Shown: piece by piece, positions 13,013 to 26,264 of the stretch
How the letters are laid out: each line of letters begins with the position of its first letter
Numbering within the stretch: the stretch's first letter is position 1
Source: Varroa destructor
Taxonomy: Eukaryota; Arthropoda; Arachnida; Mesostigmata; Varroidae
DNA length: 64,000 nucleotides
Reading direction: 5' to 3'
NCBI RefSeq assembly: GCF_002443255.2
Contig: NW_019211458.1
Location: 10,624,402-10,688,401 of the forward strand
Notes under the pieces: model-generated
Database searches by the model: none
The model's input: the letters and a program-made list of their open reading frames with translations, nothing else
What the model was told of the DNA's origin: nothing
Program-made: the position numbers and the translations under genes

Positions 13013-14090
13013 GATGTCAAAATTGAATAATAATATAAGAGTGACGCCTTTGAGCTCCGCAGTTGCTGCCCCAATTCGTGCCCTAACAATTCTGCAACCG
13101 TCCCCCTCTCTTCACGACGACCCGTTTAGTACGTCGTTGCTTGTCGTCCGTTGATGAGGATGTGACTGGCTGGGAGGGGGCACTTAAATTGCAGCAAACG
13201 GCTAAGAATGGTCGTAGCAGCGGCAGCAGCTGCACCAATACACATAGAACAACACACACGCTGAGTATCTGCTATAGCATTATAGGTTTGTTTGGGTTAG
13301 AGATCTAATTACTGTACTTGCTTAATCCGTACGTCACTCCTTTAGACGACCGAAAAGCGCAGCAGTACCTTCCAGACGGTGCAACGTCTGTTAGCTTGCC
13401 CCATGTAATAGGACGGATGGAGCGACAGGCTGTGGCCGGAGGGGGTCATGGACTGGGGAGCTGAAGATGATTGTTCTTTGCGATAGACCAAGTCCCCTCA
13501 ACCCTCACCCGTATCCACAAACCTCTTTTCCATGATTCGACGAGAGGAGACGACGGATAAAGTGATCAAGACAAGTCTTGGTATAGCACAAGAATTCAGA
13601 AAGTTCGCGATGTGGCGACAGCTTGAGTGTTGGGGCTGGGTTTGGTGGGCTCAACCCAAGGAGGGCCCTCTCATCGTCGGGCGGGGGTTGGGTGAAAAAA
13701 GGTAGATAGTGGCTTAGTCCTTAGAGCCCTCAGGCCGTCTGCTCGCCATTCCGTTCAAACAAGAATGAATGATAACAGCAAAGAGAGTAACTGCTGGTGC
13801 ACTATACGTAGCAGCGGTAGCTGTAGTGGTGTAGAGGCTGTAGCATTAAGCGAGCTCTAAAGAAAAGCAGTATACACAAAAGGGACCGACGAATGGGCGA
13901 GAGTATTTTGGAGCGAACGAAAAGAAACCAGTCGACCAGAATGTCCCGTTCCTGAGTCAGCGTAAGATTGACAGACAGTGAGCGGTGAAAGCTGCGTCAG
14001 AAAGGGGCCGTTCAACGTGAGAACGATTTCTTCGTTCTCCGTTCGTTCCGTTCGACGAAGCTGGCAGTGACTGGCCTCCACCTCTTTTTA

Positions 14091-14120
14091 AGAGAGAGCG
14101 AGAGAGAGAGAGAGAGAGAA
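14091..14120. repeat. (AG)n microsatellite
   Basis: About 30 bases of AG with one C interruption. On the minus strand it produces Ser-Leu runs in open frames, which should not be read as protein. Confidence 0.97.
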
Positions 14121-14389
14121 AGCGATGAATAATTAGCAGATTTACATATCTGTAATGCAACTAGTGAACAGGTGGAATCGATTGGGGCGGAGAAGAGGCT
14201 TGTCGTCTGCATGCCCCAATTAAGTGTTTCATATGAGTGGTATTGGCACATCGAAACATGACTATTGTATAAATATAAAAATCGAGGGTAACAGCAACGC
14301 ACTAGTAATAAATTCTTTGGTGCAAAATGCGCATGCGGCATCGGGGCCTTTGATCGTTACATGAGTCGTGAGCTGATTTCAACACAGAA

Positions 14390-14405
14390 GACGACGACGA
14401 CGACG
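14390..14405. repeat. (GAC)n trinucleotide repeat
   Basis: Five GAC units. No reading frame around it looks coding. Confidence 0.9.
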
Positions 14406-16974
14406 CTTGTTTTTGTGCGCTCTAGCGTTTAGGCCATTGTGGGTGCGCTACGAACCATTACCGGTATCGATCAAAATATTTGCTGTTATCGCTGTCAGAT
14501 ACTGCCTGTGACAATTATGAGACGTGAACTTACGTTTTACAGCTGTAACTTCTTATATGTGTTAACTGTTTACGCCATTTAAAGAGGACGAAGGTCGGAT
14601 CACTACCGAACAAAGCACCCAGGGTCGACGAGCGGTTAACGGCTTTCTATCGTTTGCTTACAGAATGCAACGAATAGTTCTTCAATAGAAATACTTAAAA
14701 TTGACTACGTTCTTTCGAGCATCTAAGAAACTGTGTGACCTTTTTTGAAAGCATTTGTGCTTGGCCGGTAAGGGTATACTAAATTTCGACTGAATGATAT
14801 TCTCTAATTGAAATCAATAATTAAATAGAAATATTCAACTTTTTATCGTACAAGCAACACAAAGTCAGTAATGAATATCGCAGGGTTAAATGACAGTTTA
14901 TTCGAGATATTCTTTTATAACGTCCCAAACTTGCCTATGAATATGAAGTTCTCAAGAAAATGTTTATAATAACTACGCCCGATCTATTTTGGCTTTGAAA
15001 AGAGTCGCGGTGTTCGAACACATTGAATAACGAAAAAAAATCATTCAGAGACGAAAAAAAAACCACCATGAGAATGTTGTAAATATTTGTAGCCACAACG
15101 TCTTATGTAATACACAATAATACATGGAATGTGTTGAACATAGGTACCGCAATGTTTTAACTATCTATTTTTCTGTAAGTCTCGCTGTTTTTGCAGCAAC
15201 AATTACAGAAAAAAGTGCAGGCATTTGAAAGTGAAGAGTCAGAGCAGCGATGAAAACTTCACTGTCCCTCATTTGCCGATATTTTAAGAACCATTTGCCA
15301 ACGCCAGAGGGTAGCTCGACATCTATTTATTGGTAGACAGGAGCGCCTAAAGAAGCGAGAGATACTTTGAAGGGGATTCGAGGAAACGAGGTGCGAAGTA
15401 GTCCTCTCAGTTGGTTTCCGATGCAAACTGGATTCTTGACAGTGATCCCATTAGCAAACGAGAGAGACAAAGAGTGCGCAGAGGCGAAGGAACAACGTCG
15501 GCGGAAGTAAAACAGCGAGGGCAGCTTTTTTTTTGCAGCGCTCCCCCTCTTACTGTTTTCGAGACGAAAACCCCTATGGCTCCTGCCCTTGAGCCTATTC
15601 TACGAGCAGATATTTTCCGTAACTTACTTCACTTCCTATAAGCTAGAGTGCTTATGAACCATTAACAACACGGAATACCATAGTGCATGCATTTAGATAC
15701 GAGTTCAATGGGGCCTGGTTGTTTTGAGCATTAGTTTGAGTTATGTTCGGTTGAAAGATACCCCGCTGTGAATGTATACGCATCCTTCTCCTCTTCATCA
15801 AAGCAAAACCTATATCTGTACTTACACTGAACAAGTAAATATGTTATTGCGTAATATCACCCACATTGTATGAAACAATGCACACTAGACTATTGCATAA
15901 ATGGCTGACTCCATTGACTAAGTAACAAATACAATGACATAGTGTGAGCACGTAAAGCATTGAAGTTATCTCTATGCATGTGCCCTATTGAAGCTAAAAC
16001 AGTTCACCGCGTAGTAGTTGGAGCTATTACAAATCCTGTGTCCTTTACAGCTACTTATATCCGCTGCTATGAATCGACCTACAAGCTTACCGAACGGCGA
16101 CATTAGGAAGGAGCCTCATTTTCCCATTACATTTCTTTAGGTCCCTAAAACACCGTTGAAGTGCAGTCGAGGAATGAAACAGCGTTCAGCTTCGACGCCT
16201 TGATGAGATTCGTGCGGAAAGCTTTTGAAGTAGATCGAAATTTCAATGGTAAGCGAATGAGCCGAAAGGCTCTTTCTTGTTATTGTTTACAGAAAAAATG
16301 CTGATTCACGCTGATTTTAAACATTTTGTTCAGGAAATGATTACACAGATTCTATTGTCGGTTGCCTGCATTATCGAATCAGAATTACCTGACAGTTTGT
16401 TCTGAAGTCGCAACCCAAAAAATGTGTCAACTTTTATGTACAAACCTGTGCCAGCATTGTAACTTACGGTTCATGCCCAACACGAAGCAAATGTCTATTC
16501 TCAAGCCGTACCCATTATTCGTGTTTGGCCTTTCCCCGGCCTGATTTTAGTAAGCAGTCCTGTTGCCACTGCGCTCTCCTAAAGACCGAAATTGCAACGT
16601 AAGCTTTCCCAACCTCTTACAGCAAATGGTCTATTAAGCTTAGAACATGGAAAATTTCATTATAACTTTCCACAGCGAAAGACGTGCCTGTTCAGACGAT
16701 CACTAGTGTTCTAGGGGCTGAAATGTTTTTTGCCAAGGCCACGTTGGGGTAAAGTCACAAGCAAACAATGAATAGTTAATATTCTTTGGTATTTTAGTTC
16801 AGTTCAATAAAATATACTCTACCTTGGTATTTCCTGTAGGTTTGAAGCGATATCGCATCAGCTGTGGCATTTAACTTCATAGTGAATTTAGTGGTAAGTT
16901 GATATTGCGATTGCCAGGCTCGTGCGAAGTCGAGTAGCTCCTCCTTGCCAAGAAAGTATAGTGCTGTTTTAAAA

Positions 16975-17000
16975 CGACGGCGACGGCGGCGGCGGCGTCG
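16975..17000. repeat. (GGC)n-rich trinucleotide repeat
   Basis: Imperfect CGA/CGG/GGC triplets lie in otherwise AT-rich DNA. CGG tracts often sit in transcribed leaders, but no gene start is evident here. Confidence 0.85.
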
Positions 17001-20000
17001 TCACCGCTGCCATCAGTAGTGGCGTTTGTTGCAGAGCAGTGGACAACAGTTGAAGTTTGCGAAAACTAAACGTCGGTGCAAATCCAGACGACCTGTTTAG
17101 AGACGCTGTACGCCGACGCGTGACTCTATTACTGATGTATGAACAACATGCTGCCAACAGACATCTCTGTGAAGATCGTAAGCAACACTAGAAGAACCCC
17201 AGGGAAGCTTGAAGAGCTTTGTTTGTATGTTCCGACAACGAAAAGAAAAACCAACAAAAGCCAAAACATCAACGGAGACATCTTTCGTAGATGATTTAAG
17301 GCCATACAGTTGACGTGGAACGCGAGGGACGTCGACAAACGCAATCTGAAGCAAAGAGGACGATGGACGCGATTAGGAAAATAGCCAGACGATTACTAGT
17401 TTGTTGCGTCAATACCTGCCGTAGCAACAGACATCTCAAAAGCCGGCGAAGCACTTTAAGCAAGAATAAATCAGAGAACATCGTTCAAGAGAAGTTTTCT
17501 TTTTTATTACTTTCAGCAAGGTGTAGTGATTCTGAGAAATATTAGCAGTGTTACCGATAATGATTCATGTCTTACAAAAGGATTATGTTAATGACGATAC
17601 TTCTTTGTACACAAATTGTCGATACGAAGGGCGTAACTTTAAATCACAAATGATCGCTTTTTGTCTTAATAGGTTAAATATTATGTATTACGATATAAAT
17701 ATGATTTTTACCAAACAGAGAAGCTTTGTAAATACTGATTTGATTTGCTTTAACCACTGAAGGATCAATGTTGTCGATTGCTACGGTGCCAAGACGCCCA
17801 CACCGAAAGAAAAAGGTAGACTAGTGACGAAACGCTGGGCTTCACACCGTAAAGCCCGGAAGACGTGATGACCTCGGGCGGCCAATGGCTTCGGGCAATA
17901 CTGGAGAGCCCTCTTTTTTATACCCCTTAGTTACCTTCCATCAAAACCAGCGTTCGTGTCGCACCAGTAGGGCCTGTGTTTTTTTATATGCGGCCTTACT
18001 TCTCAAATTGTTGATGGCCAACCTGTTGTCATTTAACGACAAACACCAGAATAGAGCAACTCTGAAGTTGACCGATCTACTTAACGGGAAAGTGCTAGGA
18101 GAAGGGTTACACTTATCACTAGATAATCGCAAAGTAATACAAATTGGCTGCGCATGGTGTTGAAAAGAAGAACAGTAGAAAGTTTTAATCTCAACAAATG
18201 CTAGCTTCAAAGTCTTTCACCTGTTCCTTGGTTGTTCCTTCTGCTAGTAACAGCGGCGGTGATAACAATAACGAAACAGTTTTACCGGGCATTATGATGC
18301 GGTCCAGTGTTCAATCTCAGGGATCAGGATATCACTTTCTATATATGATGAATTAAGGTACCTACTTATTATGATATTTTTTATCTTATATTGACTTCCA
18401 TTCAACTCAACGAATGTCAATAGGCTGGATACTTGACCATCATTATAGACGTACGTAATGCTGTCTTGTTTAGAAAATACCAGTATCCATTTATAAACAT
18501 CCGGCCATAAAGGAGCGCCGAGCTGCATATTAATCAGTTTTTCAGAGACGAAAGTTAACTTTGTTCGATCGTCTACATGCTTCCGCTTGCTTGCCATATA
18601 CTACCCACAGAACCTATTTTCGCTATACAAATAAGCTTTTCCACTAAGTAAGTTATTCCACTAGACTGACTGGACTTCAAATCGGTGCACTCAAGGTCTA
18701 TAGAATGTCCATATGTATTAGGCACAACGTGCAAGAATTCGTGGAATCAGGTTGTGGCCAGTATACAAACATACACGCAATAAGGGTTACGCCAGCAGGC
18801 GATAAGCTTCTCTCGAACATCTCGCTTATCGAAATTTTCGTGCTTATGAGGTTTGCACTTCGTTCTCTTTTGGATTGTGTCATCATCACAGTGAAGCTCA
18901 CCTCCTTACGCGTGTAAATCCCAGCGGCGTTTCTCAAAGATTTTAGACTGACGTTCTTATACATAGAAATAAATCTTGGAGACACGGCGACTTTGTATTC
19001 TCGGCATGCTGCTATCGTGCATCATACGCGCCGTAGAGGAGAATATTTGTTTAGTTCTTATTCTTTTTTTGTCGCTACATTGCTGATGCGGTATTGACTA
19101 CCTTGTTTGACCCCCTGATCAAATCTGCCATACTTTAAAGGGCGCTTACGACACCTGTGTGGAGATTTCCCGAGGTCCACGAAATCCTATGTGGCCATAC
19201 CGACGGATTTTTTATGCAACGCTTTTCGATTATATTGTCGAGACAGGCATTCAAAGGCCATATACCATCCGGGAACGCCTAGATCCGTAGAGTCCAATTT
19301 GCGCGCAACGAAATGAAGTCTGTCTTAGTACAAAAAGTGAGACTTGTGTCGAACGAAACCCTTAGAACAGTATACCATTCTGTTTAAGTAACTAAAGGAC
19401 CTTAGTAATTGCTTTGGTCACAGATGTAAATCATTGCTTAACAAATATGCTAGTACTAGAGCTAATTACAGACGTAAAATTAAATTCGGCATAAAATGCT
19501 TTGGCTGCCAGTGATGTGGGTCGCCTTTTTTACACTTCTCTTTCCGATTAGCCTCTAATTGTGAAAAATTTTGCCTTTCGTATCTATTATTTGCTTTGAA
19601 AGCCAACAGCAACGATGAGGCCCTAGTGCGAGGCACAAGTACCGCGATAATCAGGACGGCAAATATACCCGAAGTCGAAATTGGGACCGGTATGTAAAAG
19701 AGTCTCATATCTAGCAAAATGTGTGAAAGCCAGGCGCGTATATATTCAAATCGCAGGTGGTAATGGAAAATTCAAGTCCGCTTGCTGAAAGCTGCGGTCC
19801 ACATAACGGCTGAAAGTAGTAGGCGTCCATTGGCGCAGTGAGATTCCAAGCGAATGCAGAATTTAGCTTTCGCCATCACCTTTCGGCACGAAATATTTTC
19901 CAAGAATCTTGCTCCCGCCTAGAGCACGTGCAGAAACTAGTCGACCACACATGGAAATGCTAGTCCACTACCAGTATACAAGGTAAATTTTCTAGGGAGG

Positions 20001-22713
20001 TAATAGCGGTGGCTTGCCCCCCTCTCCCGCCGTCGTGAGAAGTCGTGCAATCGCACAACGGGTCCAGAATATTTGAGTTACCCCTTCCCTTTGGATTACA
20101 TGTTTTGCCTATAAAATAGCTACGATTTAGGTGTTGGATGGGCGGAGCAGAAAAAGCCTGTAATACGAGCTAGCTAAGAATTTTGTTAGAAATCAAGAAC
20201 GTATCACAAAGAAGATTGAATACACGGACAGATTAACTTGTGACGCACAAACTGTGGATACAAGTAATATTCAAATGGTGCTAGGCAAAGGCCTGTAGAA
20301 ACGCTTGCATTTAAAGTCTGAGAGCGTGTGGAAACCGCGATGAGGCACTAATGTGTCGACCTTATAGCCTTCGTATTCTTGCAAGTAGAAATTTTGCTTT
20401 TCATTTTCTTTTTTTCCTTTGGCTGAGGATATTTACAGCTGTCAGGGGACCCTGCATTTGCACATCATATGCCTGTTACAGATAATAATACTATCAGATA
20501 ATCACGGTTCGCAAGCATCGAAACATTTCGTCCTGGGCCTTAAAACTAGTGATACCCAATTGGCATTTTTCCTCTTAAATTTTGACCGGATAAGCCACTA
20601 TGGAGTGCATGTTGCGGCTTTGAGAATGGACATAATCTTCACGTACAAAATGCAGTACTTTTCTTTGAACACATTACAAACAGTTTCCCATATGGAGTTT
20701 AGACTCGGTTCACTTAAATAGATCGAACTGATTGAATAGTAGTTACATAGGGATAAATGAGAATTACGGTTGATGCTATCAGATACTATGTAATAACCGA
20801 ATATAGGTAGCTTAAATGCCGAAGTGTACGTCTGACACTACCGTTAACTATATCTTGCTTCAGATTTCAGTAAGCAACTTAACACTGGTATAGCCCCTAT
20901 TTATATAGAGATTATCGTACAGGCTGAGGTTCGTAGCTGTCGAATCCACTAGGGGTATTATTTATCTATTTGTCTTCGCTCTTCCCCTCTTAATTTAGGT
21001 TGTCTGTCTATCTCTATTTAGCCTGCTTTCTCTCGTGGTCGTCTTGGCTTGCTCCTATAGATGTCTTCTCCACAGAAAAGCCATCACTGGTTTGAGATCT
21101 GGATATAGCGAGGAAAATCGAACAACTTCGGCCAAGCCGATGATACGCGTCGCCGCGTTACTGGCCCGTTACGTAATTGAGAACGACAACATAGTAAAGT
21201 CCAGCGCAAAGGCTCGTAGCTTTAAGGTCGCATAGATAGTTTAGTCAGGACTGGCAAAGATTTAGGGAACGAGTCACTGACTGCGATTGAAGAATAAGAT
21301 GAAGGAGAATTACAGAAGCGAGAAGACAAAGCACTTGGCACGCAAAAAAGACAGGGGGAATAGAACATTGGAAATCGAATGAAACTCCTCCGAGCTTTCG
21401 ACGAAATCCAAGCTAAGAATCGAAAGTGAGGTAAAAAGCGAGCCAGAGATTTTCTCCATATGCAGGTAATAGCAGATTTACCACACTTGTGCTAACAGAG
21501 GTGGAAAAAGTTCAATTTTGCAATCGCTATAGCTTATGCATGGCTAAGTTAGGCAGAGGTCTTCCTTTCGCTCAAAACCAATTAGATCACAACCTGATGC
21601 TGTGAATTAATGAAATTATCCTTAATACAAAATTGATGGTTTGTTAAGTTGATCTGAAAATAAACTGTGAGAGATAAATAGATGATTCAGATCATACGGG
21701 GGTGCCCTATTTACCATATGAGCTAGCGGAGGTTGCACTTTAGACTTCAACAGGCCGGTGCCCTATGGAGAAAACCGTACTTAGATGTTTGAGATGCTGT
21801 TCGTGACAGTATCGCCTATAGAACAATTTGCATGAGACTTCCAGTCATTAACCGGCACAGCTCGTCATCGTTTCATGAGATGATCGGCAAAAGACCCTTG
21901 CAAATAGAACGCATAGGGAAATTCGGTTTTTATCATTACGAGGTACGCAACGTTGAATAGGTTCGCGTAATAGCTCCGGGACAACTTAGTGTATTCAGAT
22001 ATGCTGTTTTCAACTACTTATGACATCCCTTAACGCATTTGCACTCCTATGCCACCATATCATTATTTTTTTCATATTGGTCATTTGATGTTTTTCTTCT
22101 CCGGCCGTCAACGCTTATCAAAGAAGTAGCATTTAAAGGAAATAGAAAGAAAATCGTTTACAAACTGGCCCGCTATGTTCGACAGTTCAATACGACCTGC
22201 CTATATCGTCCGACTCCTACTGCCTTAAAACATCCTATCTCTCCTTGGGTGTAGCTGGGCCGTTCCTCCTGCCTGTCGGGGTCGTCGGGTCATGTTTTTG
22301 GTGAAAGCGAGGGTGGTTTCAAATGACCCGTGAGCGAAAGCGACGACTATGGGATGCCCTCACAAGAGATCAGGCGAGAACGGCAGGCAGAACATCTGGC
22401 GGTACATCTTGGTTAAGCAGGCCATGAGAAGAAAGCATTGCTACGGACAGATTTGAAAGTGGGTCGTAGGACTCTAGGAAAGCATGCTATGCTGCTTTTT
22501 CTTTGCCTGTTTCCTGTGTTCCTCAGTTTTGCTCCCCGGGGTAAAATGTAAGGCCAGGCGAGTTTCTCCACCGATGGCCATCTGCTTACTTCGTTTTATC
22601 TCTTTGCAGAAAAAGGGCTTTGTAAGACAGCGTATTATGTTTGATTTTTGACTTGACGTTCCTGTGTTCCGCGCAATCGTCACTTACCGCTGCTCCGCGT
22701 AGTTCAGAATTTA

Positions 22714-22763
22714 ATCGTCAAGAATATTTAGATTGTTATTGCAATCCAAATATTCTTGACGAT
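22714..22763 (-). ncRNA. Near-perfect 22-bp hairpin, possible small-RNA precursor
   Basis: Two 22-base arms (22714-22735 and 22742-22763) flank a six-base loop. They are complementary except for one position, which is A/C in a plus-strand RNA but a G-U wobble in a minus-strand RNA, so the minus transcript would fold into an unbroken stem. Arm length equals a typical small RNA, but the loop is shorter than in usual animal microRNA precursors and pairing does not extend outward. It might equally be a foldback repeat. A good minus-strand donor (GCAGCG|gtaagt) lies just downstream at about 22688. Confidence 0.35.
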
Positions 22764-23477
22764 CTCGCATTCGTTGAGTGCAGACAAATGCAGTTGTGGC
22801 TAGTCCTTGTTTCCTATATAAAATGCATACAAAAACTAAAAAATCTATTTCGAACTTTAAATGTAAAAGCTTTTACTACGTCAAGCACGCTCATAGATCA
22901 ACTCCAGGTAATAGCTTATTTCGGCTTGTCAGTATACTGTAGTTTGTAGGTCAATCAAACGTGTGTAATCGTGAAAGGTTTAGCCCAGTGGAGGGCACAA
23001 AAAGGGTTGCTGGCTCTATAGGCCTCATTTCCTTGCTTGCTATACTTATATTTTATTCTGTTTCAGTTAGGATACATAGCGGATTAGAATGATCCGTAGC
23101 GCAAATAAGCATTTATGCAAAGTTAAACTATACAGGCCTGTTTCCTTCGTATCTCTGACTCTACTCATAAAACTTCTTGTTCATCTCTAAGCTGACTCAT
23201 TCACGACAGCAACATCGGTGACGGTTTCAATTGCTAAGTTACTATTTATTTCTTCGGGTCGCGTTACTATTTATTTAAAGTTGAGAGTTTCTTTGCTACT
23301 CTGCGTATTTATCTTTTTTACTGCTGAAGCCTTAATGGTGCGACCTCTAGATCGCTCACTATTCATAATGACTCTGACGATGGAGTTCGACAACTTTCTT
23401 TCATTTCCAACCGGATAGCACAGATTGCAGCCTATAAGTGAACTTTTGCCGGCGAACGCCGGCAGAGTCTGAGCTGC

Positions 23478-23891
23478 GTGTCTACCCGGGACATCGAAAA
23501 GAACGACATAAAGCTATTTTCATTAATGCTATTAAGATTTAGGCTACAAACTTCTTTTGGCCCTGCGTTTGTTAGAGCCGTCTACTTTATCTATGAGATC
23601 TTTCATCCTCTTGAGAGAGACCTGTCCCAGAAAGCGTCACTATCCAGCGAGCCTATACGGGCCAATCTTTCTTCGTGTTTCGCCTTTTTAGCTATCGGCT
23701 GTGAATCGCTTGCTTCTGATGCTACAGCCTCATGCGTCAACTTTTCCATGCAGTGGAAACTACCGTCTCCGAATCTCCTCGACGAGTGCTTATTTGCTCC
23801 GATTGAGCTGTCTATCGCTGTTTCCAGCGGTACCTTTATAAGGATGATCGCCTATGCATACATCTTTGGCAGCAAAGTAAGTATATTGGTA
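23478..23891 (+). CDS. Long open frame of uncertain status
   Basis: This frame of 138 codons is among the longest in the window. It carries several hydrophobic patches and a strong donor-like site (GGCAGCAAA|gtaagt) near its end at about 23876, so it could be a large exon. There is no ATG in good context near the start, no recognised domain, and codon use looks like the AT-rich surroundings. Probably chance, but it is one of the few frames over 130 codons. Confidence 0.12.
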
Positions 23892-26189
23892 TAAGCGCAA
23901 CTGGCGAGTACTTATTTTTGCTAAGAGATACACAGTTTTACAGTTTGTAACTAACGGTTGATGATGTGGATGACGAGTTTACCCTGTGGCGATGGCCACG
24001 AATCGCTCCTTACGTCTCCCGAAAGCCGCATACTCACCATCGAATGCTCAAAACATATAAAACAATACAGCAATCAGCTACCTATGTCTGCTTTTCACTT
24101 TTACTTATCTGTTTGTAAAGGTCACGTCTTCTTAGACCTCTATTACAAAACTCTTTGAGGCTTCAGCTTTTAGCACAACCTAATGTGCAGCGGAAGCGCA
24201 CCTTCGATACGTTTATGAGGGCCGATTATTTTGCATGTTCCTGGCTGGCACCATGTTCAAGTTTGACTAGCCTTGTTATGATGCTCAGATGACGTTTTAG
24301 TTAGCGTATTATAGTTGATGAGCAATAATTAAATATTGTTACTGTTACTTGCACTGTCGAACATGTAGGGCATGTCGACGAGATCTGCGCCGGTGCCGTC
24401 CTAACCAGCTGGAATTTCAACAATAAGTTCCTAAGTTTAAGACCACTATAGAGAGGAACCGTCACGGATATTCATTGACGTCGATGCCAACGTTCTTTTC
24501 CTTAGTGTGGTCATCATTGAAATTTACGAACTTTCAATGCTAATGGTGAAAACCACGCTGGCGGCCATAGTACAATGCGTATATAAGAGAGCGTCTTTCT
24601 TGGAAATAGTTGTAGAACGACATTAAGCTTATTTATTAAGTATTCACTACATATGAGTATTTCAAAGGACGTAGCCTATTAGGCAAAAATATATTTGGCT
24701 AGTTCCCTCTTCAAAAGGCATCGAGCTGCCGGATATCTATGCGGAATGGGAAAATTCCCATTCAGAGGAAGAAGGAACACCGAGGAAATTCTAGTGACTT
24801 TATTGCGTTTCGTTCGCAGATGCTATAGTATCTCTACTTAATTCAGAGCATCGATCCAACAATATAACACTAGTATTTACGTATAACAGTGGTACATATC
24901 TTAATGGCCACTCAGCTGCTGTCGATTTTACTGTTAATTTATTAACGATAGATTAACAGAAATACCAATAACGTCTTATGTTTGTTATTGTTATTAAATA
25001 CCTGAAGCTTTATTCTTATTTAATACTTGAAGACTATTTCTCTTTTAATGAATTGCACCTCATGGGTCCACTACTACTATTACTTAGAATATTTAAATAG
25101 CCAGGCCTACGAGTCGAAAAACTGTGACGAGTAAAGTACGCTATGAACGGCAAGCCAAAACGAACTATTACGCCAGATTAACAAATCAGCCCTAGCGTTC
25201 TTTCATACTGTCAACTCGATATTGTCCTCATTGATGAGGAACGCCGTCCGATCCTATTGCAAACAGGGCGAAATGAACGACCCAACATTGAAAGCCGACG
25301 ATTGAACATAAGCCAGCTCGCATTTTGCTTCCATTCCAAGATAGTTTATTATCGCCGCTAGCACAGAAAAGCTGGCGCTGTTCCGAGCATCACAGTCAAG
25401 AGGTAGTGAAGAAAGTTACAGCCATGACCTGCACTGAAATATGGGGCCAAAAAAATATAGCTCTGCGGATTCATGTAGCTGGCCGTTGATTTGTGGTCAC
25501 TAGCTTTCACACAATTTGCTTTGAGAAATTTCAGGAAGCCACACATGCACTAGCATAGAAACTAACGCGTTTAGAGATATTTCCCGTGTTTCGAGAGGTA
25601 TTAAGCTCCCTTTGATTAGGGAGGAAAAAGAAACTGAGTCTCTCCCTATTGCTTAAAGAAACGTAATGTAAGAAGAATTTTTTTTTTTTTGCTCCGTTGA
25701 ATCGTGATGATTGCAGATCCGTCCCTACCTCTTACAAACTATAGTGCATCATAAAAATTAAAGTTATGCTATGATCTTATCGAGAGGAGAATTGCCACTT
25801 GTTTACAGAACCAGATTTATCTGGTAATAGCTTTTGTTCTTTTCAAGCAAATGAAAAATATCTTGAAGATATAGTATTGCGCGATATATCTAAAGGCGTA
25901 CATGCCAAACTCATACGAGGCGAAAATATACGTACGCGCCGATCGATTTATGTCCTAATTCGCTTAGATGCCAACATTGTCCCGAATTATATTTATATTC
26001 TTCTGAATAGAAATTCTTTAAAAAGAAGGCTTTATCATTCATGGGCTTATTCCGGCTGTGGCTGAATATTCAATCATTGCTAAACCACTCCAACCGCATC
26101 GTCTCAGTCAACGGTATTTTTGTCCTATTTCGCTTTGTTCTACAGAGTCTTTCTGACGGTCTGAGATGTCGATAGTTTGAATTGTGTCG

Positions 26190-26264
26190 CTGGCTTGAAC
26201 ACTTGGTAAAACAAGCCAGGACTGAAATTAGGTCCGAAAAGCGGACCGGGATTTCAGTTTCTGG
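26190..26264 (+). ncRNA. Two overlapping, mutually exclusive hairpins
   Basis: CTGGCTTG at 26190-26197 can pair perfectly with CAAGCCAG at 26212-26219. The CCAG at 26216-26219 is also the foot of a longer stem: 26216-26236 pairs with 26242-26264 through CCAG/CTGG, ACTGAAAT/ATTTCAGT and GGTCCG/CGGACC around a five-base AAAAG loop with two small internal loops. The long stem is imperfect in the way microRNA precursors are. Function is unknown. Confidence 0.3.

Larger units (their letters stand above)
12160..22690. other. No recognised gene; CpG-rich part at about 12.5-14.1 kb, then AT-rich
   Basis: The 12.5-14.1 kb part is CpG-rich and contains GGTT, AG and GAC repeats, so it may be near a transcription start. 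No start site was found. The frame of 101 codons at 18292-18597 (minus) has no recognised family. Confidence 0.45.

Noticed and set aside
20419..20721. 100-codon frame with FTYKMQYFSL, recalling the C-terminal TYxxxxxQF of gustatory receptors
   Set aside because: The Gln-Phe and the expected helix pattern are absent, there is no splice evidence, and the frame begins without ATG.
25799..26065. Frame with YIYILLNRNSLKRR, recalling helix 7 and helix 8 of receptors
   Set aside because: The NPxxY order is broken, the preceding residues are charged rather than membrane-like, and it lies upstream of the helix-6-like exon.
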